A program made the translations under genes and the position numbers. Source: a bacterium (GTDB lineage: Bacteria; Fibrobacterota; Fibrobacteria; UBA11236). From it: 64,000 nucleotides of DNA. Below, in pieces: positions 43,982 through 52,472 of this stretch (positions within the stretch are counted from its first letter, which is position 1; each line of letters starts with the position of its first letter). The notes under the pieces are model-generated. The model saw only the letters and a program-made list of their open reading frames with translations, made no database searches and was not told where the DNA came from. The stretch lies in assembly GCA_900299345.1 (NCBI GenBank), contig OMJM01000047.1:1-64000 (forward strand). Direction: 5' to 3'.

Positions 43982-45250
43982 TCAGTAGTATTTGTTGCGG
44001 AAATACCGGAGTGAAAGCTGCTGACCGGGGGGCAGCATCACGGAATAAATATCCACCACGTCGGAGAGTCTCGAGTACATCCAGGGATGCCACAGGTTCT
44101 CGCCGTTCTTGGTGTACACGATATTATCCGCGACATACACCATCGAGTGAATGATGCTTCCATTGGGTCTCGCGAGCATAATCACGTCCCCGTACAACGG
44201 ATCGGATTGCAGGGGGAAGTAATCGTTCTTCAGCTTGTCATAGATGTAGCCCGGATCGCTGAAATGATTGTCCGGGGGATCACGGAAGAAATTAAACGCC
44301 GTCCAATGACAATCCTGGTGGGTCACCGGGCCATTGAGTCCGTTCTGCGGCATGGGAAAGGTGTAAATCAAAGTTTTCGGCAGGGGAGGCAGCAATGAAC
44401 CGATACTGACAAGGCCGCCCCCCTCGGTATTCTTCACCGACTCCAGCAAGGCTCCGACGTTGGCGGCCCAGTAAGCTTTGCCCCAATAATTGGTCAATGC
44501 GTTGATGTCGGACTTGGATGAAATGCGCAACTTCAGCAGCAGGCTCTTCTGGCGGGTGAAGATATCAAGCACTGCCGCCTTTTCCTCGAACGTGGGTGCA
44601 CCGGAAAGCACATAGGGCATGCAGTAACAGATCATGTATTTGCCGTTGGTGGAACTCAACATCTTGATGAGGGAAAGAGTCTTTGAAGACACGCCGCCCT
44701 TCTTGAAGGCATCCATATCCTCGGTCAGAAACACATCTCGATAAGCGTCATTTTCCGTGAAATCCGACAACATGCGGTAAATCCCCTGCAACGCTTCGGT
44801 GCTCAGCCCCAACAGCACCTCGCGCGGCGGAGTCAAAATCAGATCCGCACCCGATACGGTCAAAGCCCCAGATGCGAACATAGCGTCGGGAACCCCCAGA
44901 CTTTGAAACGCATGCACCAACGCATCCCGGGAATACTCCTTAAAGGTCCACCTGACCTGGGTCTCCTCGGTGCCACGAACCTTGAGCAATTCCACTGGTG
45001 CGGTGATGACGATGGGAGTGATTTCCAAATCTCCCCAAGGTCCGGGGTTGGCCTTCACGGAACCGGAACTATTCTCACCGAGCCGCTTGGCGTCCCATTT
45101 GAAATGTCTCCCTGCAAAAAAACCCGCCACGAGCATGACGAGAAGACTCGCGAAGAAAACGCCATAACGTATGCCGATAGGGCGGGTTGGTAAGGACTTG
45201 GGGGTATCTGCCTTGGAACCGTTTCCGGACGAAGAGTTCTTCATGGACAT
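43982..45250 (-). CDS. Unknown membrane-anchored protein, possible NlpC/P60-like domain
   Basis: Not assigned to a family. About 422 residues: a Ser/Lys-rich N-terminus, one TM (about 30-50, YGVFFASLLVMLVAGFFAG), then a large extracytoplasmic domain. Near the C-terminus the order QDCHWTAFNFF, YGDVIMLARPNGSIIHSMVYVADNIVYTKNG resembles the Cys-(G)D-His arrangement of NlpC/P60 cysteine peptidases, with Cys in QDCHW and His in IIHSMVYV. That match is mine by eye and needs a profile search. ATG is either 45250 or 45244. It is convergent with the ICMT-like gene. Confidence 0.6.
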   Translation of the reverse strand: MSMKNSSSGNGSKADTPKSLPTRPIGIRYGVFFASLLVMLVAGFFAGRHFKWDAKRLGENSSGSVKANPGPWGDLEITPIVITAPVELLKVRGTEETQVRWTFKEYSRDALVHAFQSLGVPDAMFASGALTVSGADLILTPPREVLLGLSTEALQGIYRMLSDFTENDAYRDVFLTEDMDAFKKGGVSSKTLSLIKMLSSTNGKYMICYCMPYVLSGAPTFEEKAAVLDIFTRQKSLLLKLRISSKSDINALTNYWGKAYWAANVGALLESVKNTEGGGLVSIGSLLPPLPKTLIYTFPMPQNGLNGPVTHQDCHWTAFNFFRDPPDNHFSDPGYIYDKLKNDYFPLQSDPLYGDVIMLARPNGSIIHSMVYVADNIVYTKNGENLWHPWMYSRLSDVVDIYSVMLPPGQQLSLRYFRNKYY

Positions 45251-45311
45251 GGCAGAAAACGTTAGCCACGACCACGACAAATTTCAGTTACAGATCGTTA
45301 CGAACAGAAGT

Positions 45312-46415
<1,104 letters not shown>

Positions 46416-46500
46416 CTAGTGTTGGAAACTCTTGTCTTCAGAAGCGCAAATGATAGAATTTGGGCACAGAGTGCGCCTGTGGACTCGTATGACTTGAATG

Positions 46501-47085
46501 TCACTTAATCAAAGGCTGCAATGCCTTGAAATCATCCGTACCGGCCCTGCGCAACCACTCACAGACCACCATCTCCGTCGTCACCAGTTGAGCGCCGTGG
46601 GCACGCAACCTGTGCAAGGCGGATTCCTTGTCGGATAGTTTGCGCGAAGACACCGCATCTTCCACGACATAAATCTGAGCGTCCAAATTCTGAATCATGT
46701 CCAACGCTGTTTGAAGGATGCACACGTGGGTTTCCACACCGCATAAAACAATCTGATCGCGCTTGCTGTGACGGACGGCTTCGGTCCATTCTGGAACATC
46801 CATTGCGCTGAAAGACAGCTTATCGAACACAGGTGCCCCTTGCGGCAGCAAGGAAAGGATTTCGGGCAAGGTATGACCCAACCCCTTGGAGTACTGTTCC
46901 GATACGACGATGGGGATTTGAAGGTGGGCAGCGGATTTTGTCAGGACAGAGACGCGTTTGGCCACATCTTCCATACCCGTCACCGCTCCAATAAACTTCT
47001 CCTGAAGATCGACCATCAGGAGAAGAGAGCTTTCCGCGCTCAACAATGAAGTGCTGCGTCGGTCTTCTTTTTCCTTCAGAAACAT
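46501..47085 (-). CDS. Isochorismatase-family cysteine hydrolase
   Basis: 194 residues. The catalytic triad is visible: Asp in LLLMVDLQEKF, Lys in the DKLSFSAM segment (typically Lys of the family) and Cys in GVETHVCILQTALD. The family includes YcaC/nicotinamidase-like hydrolases, and the substrate is unknown. Length and the VETHVC motif fit the YcaC-like branch. The frame is open to 47157, but the upstream part spans the ilvC terminator; MFLKEKED at 47085 is the more sensible start. Confidence 0.88.
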   Translation of the reverse strand: MFLKEKEDRRSTSLLSAESSLLLMVDLQEKFIGAVTGMEDVAKRVSVLTKSAAHLQIPIVVSEQYSKGLGHTLPEILSLLPQGAPVFDKLSFSAMDVPEWTEAVRHSKRDQIVLCGVETHVCILQTALDMIQNLDAQIYVVEDAVSSRKLSDKESALHRLRAHGAQLVTTEMVVCEWLRRAGTDDFKALQPLIK

Positions 47086-47108
47086 GGGATCAAAATAGAC
47101 TGATCCAT

Positions 47109-47135
47109 AAAAAAACCCCCGGATTTCTCCGGAGG
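47109..47135 (-). terminator. Intrinsic terminator of ilvC
   Basis: Minus-strand hairpin CCTCCGGA-GAAA-TCCGGGGG (one G-U pair) followed by seven T residues at 47115-47109. It starts 26 bp after the ilvC stop and precedes the isochorismatase start, so the two genes should be largely separate transcripts. Confidence 0.88.
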
Positions 47136-47161
47136 CTTTTAGAGTCATTGAAACCAAAGAA

Positions 47162-48163
47162 TCAGACTTCCTTGGAATCGATCCATTTCATGTTCTTGCG
47201 GAGGCGACGCCCCACCACTTCGAGCGGGTGCTGCTTTTCCTTGGCTTCCCACGCGCGGAATTTCTTTCCGCCGCTTTGCAGCTCGGAAAGGAACTTCTTC
47301 GCAAACGTCCCATTCTGGATTTCCTTGAGAACCTTCTTCATCTCGGCCTTGGTCTTGGCGTTGACGATGCGCGGGCCCGTGACCATGTCGCCGTACTCGG
47401 CGGTGTTCGATACGGAGTAGCGCATATAGGACAATCCACCTTGATAGAACAGATCCACGATCAACTTCACTTCGTGCAAGCATTCAAAGTAAGCCAGCTC
47501 TTCGGGGTAGCCCGCCTCGATCAAGGTTTCAAAGCCCGCCTTGACCAGCGCCGACAACCCACCGCACAACACGGACTGCTCACCGAACAAATCAGTTTCG
47601 GTCTCGTCCTTGAAGGTCGTCTCGATGGCGCCGGCGCGCAAGCCGCCCACACCGCGTGCGTGTGACAGCGCGATGTCGCGGGCCTTGCCCGTGGCATTCT
47701 GCTTCACCGCGATGAGGCAGGGGACACCTCCGCCTTTGAGGAACTCGCTGCGCACCAGATGGCCGGGGCCTTTGGGTGCAATCATGATCACGTCCACGTC
47801 CTTGGGCGGTTTGATGATGTTGAAATGGATGTTGAAGCCGTGCGACCAGATCAGGCACTTGCCCGGCTTGAGGTGGGGTTTGATTTCCTTCTCATATACG
47901 TCCTTCTGAACTTCATCGGGAAGAAGGATTTGAATCACGTCGGCCTTGGCAGCGGCCTCAGCGGCGCTGACGGGCTTGAAGCCGTGCTTGACCGCGAGTT
48001 TGTAGTTGGCGGAACCCTTGCGCTGACCGATCACGACCTTCACCCCGCTGTCGCGGAGATTCTGCGCCTGCGCATGGCCCTGGCTTCCGTAGCCGATCAC
48101 CGCGACGGTTTTGCCCTTGAGGGCGGCGGCGGATCCATCCTTGTTCGTATAAACCTTCAGCAT
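47162..48163 (-). CDS. ilvC: Ketol-acid reductoisomerase (class I)
   Basis: Converts acetolactate and acetohydroxybutyrate to the dihydroxy acids of Val/Leu and Ile synthesis with NADPH and Mg2+. 333 residues, the class I (short) form. Rossmann motif [42 protein letters not shown] with the metal ligand Asp, and [13 protein letters not shown] with Glu ligands are all intact. ATG at 48163 has AAAGG upstream. The frame runs on upstream through a REP-like repeat, which is not coding. It has its own terminator. Confidence 0.96.
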   Translation of the reverse strand: MLKVYTNKDGSAAALKGKTVAVIGYGSQGHAQAQNLRDSGVKVVIGQRKGSANYKLAVKHGFKPVSAAEAAAKADVIQILLPDEVQKDVYEKEIKPHLKPGKCLIWSHGFNIHFNIIKPPKDVDVIMIAPKGPGHLVRSEFLKGGGVPCLIAVKQNATGKARDIALSHARGVGGLRAGAIETTFKDETETDLFGEQSVLCGGLSALVKAGFETLIEAGYPEELAYFECLHEVKLIVDLFYQGGLSYMRYSVSNTAEYGDMVTGPRIVNAKTKAEMKKVLKEIQNGTFAKKFLSELQSGGKKFRAWEAKEKQHPLEVVGRRLRKNMKWIDSKEV

Positions 48164-48220
48164 TTTCAAACCTTTCCCATATGGAGGAGACAAGAGAATT
48201 CGTAATTTAGCAACCCTTGT

Positions 48221-48246
48221 GTCATTCCCGTGAAAGCGGGAATCCA
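48221..48246. repeat. REP-like repeat at the ffh start
   Basis: GTCATTCCCGTGAAAGCGGGAATCCA: inverted ATTCCCG (48224-48230) and CGGGAAT (48237-48243) around TGAAAG. ATTCCC-N8-GGGAAT is the form of the Neisseria dRS3 repeat, and close variants are common in many genomes. It ends 11 bp before the ffh ATG, where the ribosome site is expected. Confidence 0.75.
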
Positions 48247-48257
48247 GAAAGTCCTTC

Positions 48258-49631
48258 ATGTTTGAACAACTTACCGGAAAACTCGACGCCGCCTTCAAAA
48301 AACTGCGCGGCCAGCACAAGCTGACTGAGGAGAACATCTCCGAATCCCTGCGCGAAATCCGGGTCGCGCTGCTCTCTGCCGATGTCCATTTCCAGACTGT
48401 GAAGGACTTCATCGCCTCGGTGAAGACCAAGGCCCTGGGCGCGGATGTGCTGCAGTCCGTTTCTCCGGGCCAGATGATCGTCAAGATCCTGCACGACGAA
48501 ATGGTCGGGTTGCTTGGCGGTGAAGCCGAGGAACCGCGTTTTCAGGGAAGCCCACCCGTTGGCATTCTCATGATGGGACTGCAAGGCTCAGGAAAAACCA
48601 CCGCCTGCGGCAAGCTCGCATTGAACCTGCGCGACAAATGGAACCGCAAGCCCATGCTCGTAGCCTGCGACGTGTACCGCCCCGCGGCCATTGAACAATT
48701 GAAAATTCTTGGAAATCAGATCAACATCCCAGTGTATGACGAAGGTCCCGGCGATCCAGTGCGCATCGCGGAAAACGGACGCAAGGCCGCGAAAGAACAA
48801 AATTGCGACGTGGTGATTTTCGACACGGCAGGCCGCCTCCAAATCGATGACGCATTGATGCTGGAACTGGAGAAAATCCAGAACGCGGTCAAACCCACAG
48901 AGCGTTTCTTCGTGGCCGACGCCATGACGGGTCAGGAAGCGGTGAACGTCGCCAAGACCTTCAATGACCGCATGGATTTCACCGGGGTTCTGCTCACGAA
49001 GATGGACGGTGATGCGCGTGGCGGTGCGGCGCTCTCCATCAAATCTGTCACAGGGAAACCTATCCGCTACATCGGCACAGGCGAGAAGCTCGATGCATTG
49101 GAACTGTTCCATCCGGATCGCATGGCGTCGCGCATCCTTGGCATGGGCGACGTGCTCACCTTGGTCGAGAAGGCGCAGGAAGTTTATGACGCCAAGGAAG
49201 CCAAGCAGCTTGAAAAGAAGTTCAAGCAGAACAAGTTCGACCTCGACGATTTCCTGAACCAGCTACGGCAGGTGAAGAAGATGGGTTCCATGGCAGATCT
49301 CGTCTCCATGATCCCCGGCATGAGCCGCCTGAAGGACGCCAAAATCGACGAGAACCAGTTCAAGCACGTGGAGGCCATTTTGACCTCCATGACCCCCAAG
49401 GAGCGCCAAAATCCCAAAATCATCGATGGCCGCCGCCGCCACAGAATCGCCCTTGGCAGCGGGACTTCCTTGCAGGAGGTGAACCAGATTCTACGCCAAT
49501 TCGAGCAAATGCAGAAAATGATGAAGCAGATGACCGGAATGGCGAGTAAAATGGGCGGGATGAAGAAATTGCAGCAAATGATGCAGCAACGTGGGGGAGG
49601 CATGGGCGGCTTCGGGGGGGGATTCCGTTGA
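48258..49631 (+). CDS. ffh: Signal recognition particle protein Ffh
   Basis: SRP54 GTPase that delivers nascent membrane proteins to FtsY. 457 residues: N domain (1-85), G domain with [40 protein letters not shown] and [13 protein letters not shown], and a Met-rich M domain ending [20 protein letters not shown]. The RNA-binding loop [14 protein letters not shown] is present. ATG at 48258 has only a weak site, because a REP-like repeat occupies the leader. It heads the ffh-rpsP-rimM-trmD-rplS block. Confidence 0.97.
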   Translation: MFEQLTGKLDAAFKKLRGQHKLTEENISESLREIRVALLSADVHFQTVKDFIASVKTKALGADVLQSVSPGQMIVKILHDEMVGLLGGEAEEPRFQGSPPVGILMMGLQGSGKTTACGKLALNLRDKWNRKPMLVACDVYRPAAIEQLKILGNQINIPVYDEGPGDPVRIAENGRKAAKEQNCDVVIFDTAGRLQIDDALMLELEKIQNAVKPTERFFVADAMTGQEAVNVAKTFNDRMDFTGVLLTKMDGDARGGAALSIKSVTGKPIRYIGTGEKLDALELFHPDRMASRILGMGDVLTLVEKAQEVYDAKEAKQLEKKFKQNKFDLDDFLNQLRQVKKMGSMADLVSMIPGMSRLKDAKIDENQFKHVEAILTSMTPKERQNPKIIDGRRRHRIALGSGTSLQEVNQILRQFEQMQKMMKQMTGMASKMGGMKKLQQMMQQRGGGMGGFGGGFR

Positions 49632-49683
49632 ATTTTATTGGGGGATTTTCTACCCTTTACCGTCCTTAACCGGAGATTCAATC

Positions 49684-50106
49684 TTGGCAGTCATCATCCG
49701 TTTGGCCCGCATGGGTCGCACTCACAGTCCTTTTTACCGCATCACCGTGGCGGATTCCCGCTCCGCGGCTACCGGAAAATTTCTCGATCAAATCGGTCAC
49801 TACGATCCGCTTAAGAACCCTCCCGTCCTGAACTTGGACGAGGCCAGCGCTTTGAAGTGGCTCAAAAACGGCGCGCGTCCCAGCGACACGGTCAAGTCCA
49901 TTTTCCACCGCCATGGCGTGCTGGAAAAAGCCCGTCTCATTGCCAAGGGCAAAGCCAGCGACGAATCGCCTGTGAAGGCTCGTGGCATCGGAAGCAAGAA
50001 GCAGAAGCTGCACAAGAAGGCGAAGGAAGCCCTCGCTGCGGCTGCTAAAGCGGCGCCTGCGGCGGCACCGGCTGCGGAAGAAGCGGCTCCCGCGGCTGCC
50101 GAGTAA
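49684..50106 (+). CDS. rpsP: 30S ribosomal protein S16 with Ala/Lys tail
   Basis: 140 residues; S16 core occupies about 1-85 (AVIIRLARMGRTHSPFYRI, GHYDPLKNPP, ALKWLKNGARPSDTV). A basic then Ala/Glu-rich tail adds about 50 residues (KQKLHKKAKEALAAAAKAAP), a length typical of FCB-group S16 proteins. The TTG start at 49684 is supported by GGAG 8 nt upstream and by homology beginning at AVIIRL. A terminator follows 22 bp after the stop. Confidence 0.95.
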   Translation: MAVIIRLARMGRTHSPFYRITVADSRSAATGKFLDQIGHYDPLKNPPVLNLDEASALKWLKNGARPSDTVKSIFHRHGVLEKARLIAKGKASDESPVKARGIGSKKQKLHKKAKEALAAAAKAAPAAAPAAEEAAPAAAE

Positions 50107-50128
50107 CCACGGCAGACTGTCGAACGTC

Positions 50129-50154
50129 AAAAGGCTGCTCCGGCAGCCTTTTTT
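50129..50154 (+). terminator. Intrinsic terminator after rpsP
   Basis: AAGGCTGC-TCCG-GCAGCCTT stem (50131-50150), extended by flanking A-T pairs, followed by T residues to 50154. It separates rpsP from the yjdF-like gene and so splits the usual rpsP-rimM-trmD-rplS transcript, unless readthrough occurs. Confidence 0.9.
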
Positions 50155-50179
50155 GTTGGAGCCCTGACAAGGAGGGCAA

Positions 50180-50791
50180 ATGTATCGCATCACTTTGGCC
50201 GTGTTCATTCTGGAATTGCTCTTGACCCGCATCGGCGCTGTGGATCCCGCCACGTGGGTGATGGAAGTCTTTCCTGTGTTCATCGCCATTCCGTTCGTAT
50301 GGCATTTCGGCAGGAAAAATCAAATCAGTACGTTGCTGCAAATCCTCATCATGGTTCACGCATTGATATTGAGCGTCGGCGGCCATTATACCTACGCGCT
50401 GACACCTGTCGGTGACTGGATCAAGAATCTGGGAATCGGGGAACGCAACAACTACGACAAACTCGGGCATTTCATGCAAGGATTCGTTCCGGCCTTCGCC
50501 ACACGGGAAATCCTGATGCGCATTGGATTCTGGAAAGACCGTAAGGTATTCATGTCCATGGTCGTTGTGCTCGTATGCGGTGGCATCAGTGCACTGTATG
50601 AAATCATCGAGATGCTGGCCGCTGTCGCGATGGGACAGGGTGCAGACGCGTTTCTCGGCACACAAGGTTATGTGTGGGATACGCAAACCGACATGGCCAC
50701 CGCCATCATCGGCGCAATAGTCGCGGTTCTGATGTTCGTGAAACTGCAGGAAAAACAGGTGCTTTCCTCCCGCGTGAAAACCTTTTCTTGA
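50180..50791 (+). CDS. YjdF/DUF2238-family membrane protein
   Basis: 203 residues with about six TM helices. DUF2238 blocks are ILSVGGHYTYALTPVG, YDKLGHFMQGFVPAFATREI, GGISALYEIIEMLAA and the conserved GYVWDTQTDMATAIIGA. Function is unknown; the conserved His/Asp/Glu in membrane segments suggest metal or proton chemistry. Start ATG 50180 is preceded by AAGGAGG. It is inserted between rpsP and rimM, an unusual place for this family. Confidence 0.9.
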   Translation: MYRITLAVFILELLLTRIGAVDPATWVMEVFPVFIAIPFVWHFGRKNQISTLLQILIMVHALILSVGGHYTYALTPVGDWIKNLGIGERNNYDKLGHFMQGFVPAFATREILMRIGFWKDRKVFMSMVVVLVCGGISALYEIIEMLAAVAMGQGADAFLGTQGYVWDTQTDMATAIIGAIVAVLMFVKLQEKQVLSSRVKTFS

Positions 50792-50808
50792 GCGGGTAAC
50801 TTTCTCTC

Positions 50809-51345
50809 ATGCCTGGAACCCCTGCCATTGCCGATTTAATCCTTGTGGGAATGATTCAGAAGCCCTATGGCTTGCTGGGCGAGATCAAGGTCAAACCGGA
50901 AACCTTCGACTTCGATCGCCATGCTAAACTGAAGGAAGTTTACTGCCGCAAACGCCATGGCAAGGAGGCCGAAAAGTTGACCGTGCGCGCCAGCCGCGCC
51001 GACGAACGATTCTGGTACCTGAAGTTCGAAGGAATGAAAACACCGGAATCCATCGCGCACTTGAGCGGTTGCGAGCTCTGTGTGGGCGCCGAAGAGCGGC
51101 TCGAGCTTCCCGACGACATGGTGTACTTCTCCGATCTTCCTGGCATGACCGCGATCGATGAAAAGGGCGAGACCGTGGGCACAGTAGTCGAGGTGATGGA
51201 AACCGGCGCACAAGAATACCTGCAGCTCAAAACTTCGCGCGGGGAAGTGGCCGTGCCCTGGAACGATCAGTTCGTGAAACAGATCGACAAGAAGGCCAGA
51301 ACCGTGAATCTTGATCTGTCCACCCTGCGCGGAGTCCTGTTCTGA
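50809..51345 (+). CDS. rimM: 16S rRNA processing protein RimM
   Basis: Assembly factor for the 30S head that binds S19. 178 residues, with the N-terminal RimM domain (LVGMIQKPYGLLGEIKVKPETF, RFWYLKFEGMKTPESIAHLSG) and the C-terminal PRC barrel (DLPGMTAIDEKGETVGTVVEV, EVAVPWNDQFVKQID). It overlaps trmD by 1 nt (TGATG), so translation is coupled. Confidence 0.95.
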   Translation: MPGTPAIADLILVGMIQKPYGLLGEIKVKPETFDFDRHAKLKEVYCRKRHGKEAEKLTVRASRADERFWYLKFEGMKTPESIAHLSGCELCVGAEERLELPDDMVYFSDLPGMTAIDEKGETVGTVVEVMETGAQEYLQLKTSRGEVAVPWNDQFVKQIDKKARTVNLDLSTLRGVLF

Positions 51346-52091
51346 TGCGCGTGGATGTGATCACCCTGTTCCCGGAAATGTTCGAGGCCCTGAACGCCAG
51401 TATTCCGGGACGTGCCCAAAAATCTGGAGCCTTGGAATTGCGGACGCATCAACTCCGGGATCACGCCATCAATAAGCACGGGCAGGTGGATGATGCCCCA
51501 TACGGTGGCGAGGCCGGCATGGTGCTCCGACCAGAGCCGTTGAAAGCCGCCTTGGACAAGGTTCTCGCGGAATTGAAGCCGACACGGCCCAAGGTGATTT
51601 TAATGAGCGCCCAAGGGCGGATTTTGAGCCAAAATCGGCTTCAGGAATTGTCTGAAACCGAAAATCTTCTTATCATTTGCGGCCACTATAAAGGCGTGGA
51701 TCAGCGTTTTTGCGACGCCTACGTTGATGAAGAAATCAGCATGGGCGATTACGTGGTTTCGGGAGGTGAACTTCCGGCCATGGTTCTGATCGACGCGGTG
51801 GCGCGGCTATTGCCGGACGTACTGCATGACTCGGATTCCGCGGAAACAGACAGTTTCCAAAGACCGGGAAGATTGGGTTGGCCGGTGTACACGCGACCGC
51901 AGGAATTTGAAGGCCGGATTGTTCCGGAGGTGCTCGTTTCAGGACACCACGAGAACATCCAGACCTGGAGACTTCTGGAAAGCCTGAGGCTGACCGGAAA
52001 GAACCGGCCGGAACTCCTGGAAAAGTTTGAAGTCACGGATGAGGAACAACAAGCGTTGCGCCGGGTCCGGAAAGAGAGAAAGGAAGACTGA
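51345..52091 (+). CDS. trmD: tRNA (guanine-N1)-methyltransferase
   Basis: Makes m1G37 in tRNAs reading CNN codons. 248 residues with the SPOUT knot: [50 protein letters not shown] and [24 protein letters not shown], then the C-terminal domain ([13 protein letters not shown]). Complete and in its usual place between rimM and rplS. Confidence 0.97.
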   Translation: MRVDVITLFPEMFEALNASIPGRAQKSGALELRTHQLRDHAINKHGQVDDAPYGGEAGMVLRPEPLKAALDKVLAELKPTRPKVILMSAQGRILSQNRLQELSETENLLIICGHYKGVDQRFCDAYVDEEISMGDYVVSGGELPAMVLIDAVARLLPDVLHDSDSAETDSFQRPGRLGWPVYTRPQEFEGRIVPEVLVSGHHENIQTWRLLESLRLTGKNRPELLEKFEVTDEEQQALRRVRKERKED

Positions 52092-52092
52092 C

Positions 52093-52440
52093 ATGCATCC
52101 CATCGTCGCCAAAATCCACCGGAGCATTGAGCGAACCGACATTCCCGAATTCCGCGCGGGCGACACCGTCAGCGTGGACTTCAAGGTAATCGAAGGCAAC
52201 AAGGAGCGCGTGCAGACCTTCACGGGCGTCGTCATCCAGCGCCGCGGCACCGGAGTTTCCGAGACCTTCACGGTCCGCAAGATCTCCAACAACGTTCCAG
52301 TCGAGCGCATCTTCCCGTTGCTTTCGCCCCGTCTCGCCGGTGTCAAGGTGAGCCGCCTGGGCAAGGTCCGCCGCGCGCGCCTGTACTATATGCGCGACTT
52401 GCAGGGCAAGGCCTCGCGCATCAAGGAACGCGAAGAGTAG
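52093..52440 (+). CDS. rplS: 50S ribosomal protein L19
   Basis: 115 residues, normal length. [44 protein letters not shown] and [20 protein letters not shown] are diagnostic. ATG at 52093 follows the trmD stop by 1 bp; the in-frame extension upstream overlaps trmD and is not used. The purine-rich AAAGGAAG inside the trmD end serves as its ribosome site. Confidence 0.97.
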   Translation: MHPIVAKIHRSIERTDIPEFRAGDTVSVDFKVIEGNKERVQTFTGVVIQRRGTGVSETFTVRKISNNVPVERIFPLLSPRLAGVKVSRLGKVRRARLYYMRDLQGKASRIKEREE

Positions 52441-52446
52441 GGTAAT

Positions 52447-52464
52447 GGCGGGAGCACTCCCGCC
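52447..52464. other. Hairpin between rplS and recG
   Basis: GGCGGGA-GCAC-TCCCGCC, a 7-bp GC stem 6 bp after the rplS stop and 8 bp before the recG TTG. No T-tract follows, so it is not a standard terminator. It may set mRNA stability, or limit access to the recG start, which has no Shine-Dalgarno. Confidence 0.5.
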
Positions 52465-52472
52465 CCGACACC

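Noticed and set aside
47086..47157. N-terminal extension of the isochorismatase gene
   Set aside because: The added codons span the ilvC terminator hairpin and have no family similarity.
48164..48484. N-terminal extension of ilvC containing DSRFHGND
   Set aside because: That peptide is the translation of the REP-like repeat and of ffh antisense; IlvC homology starts at 48163.
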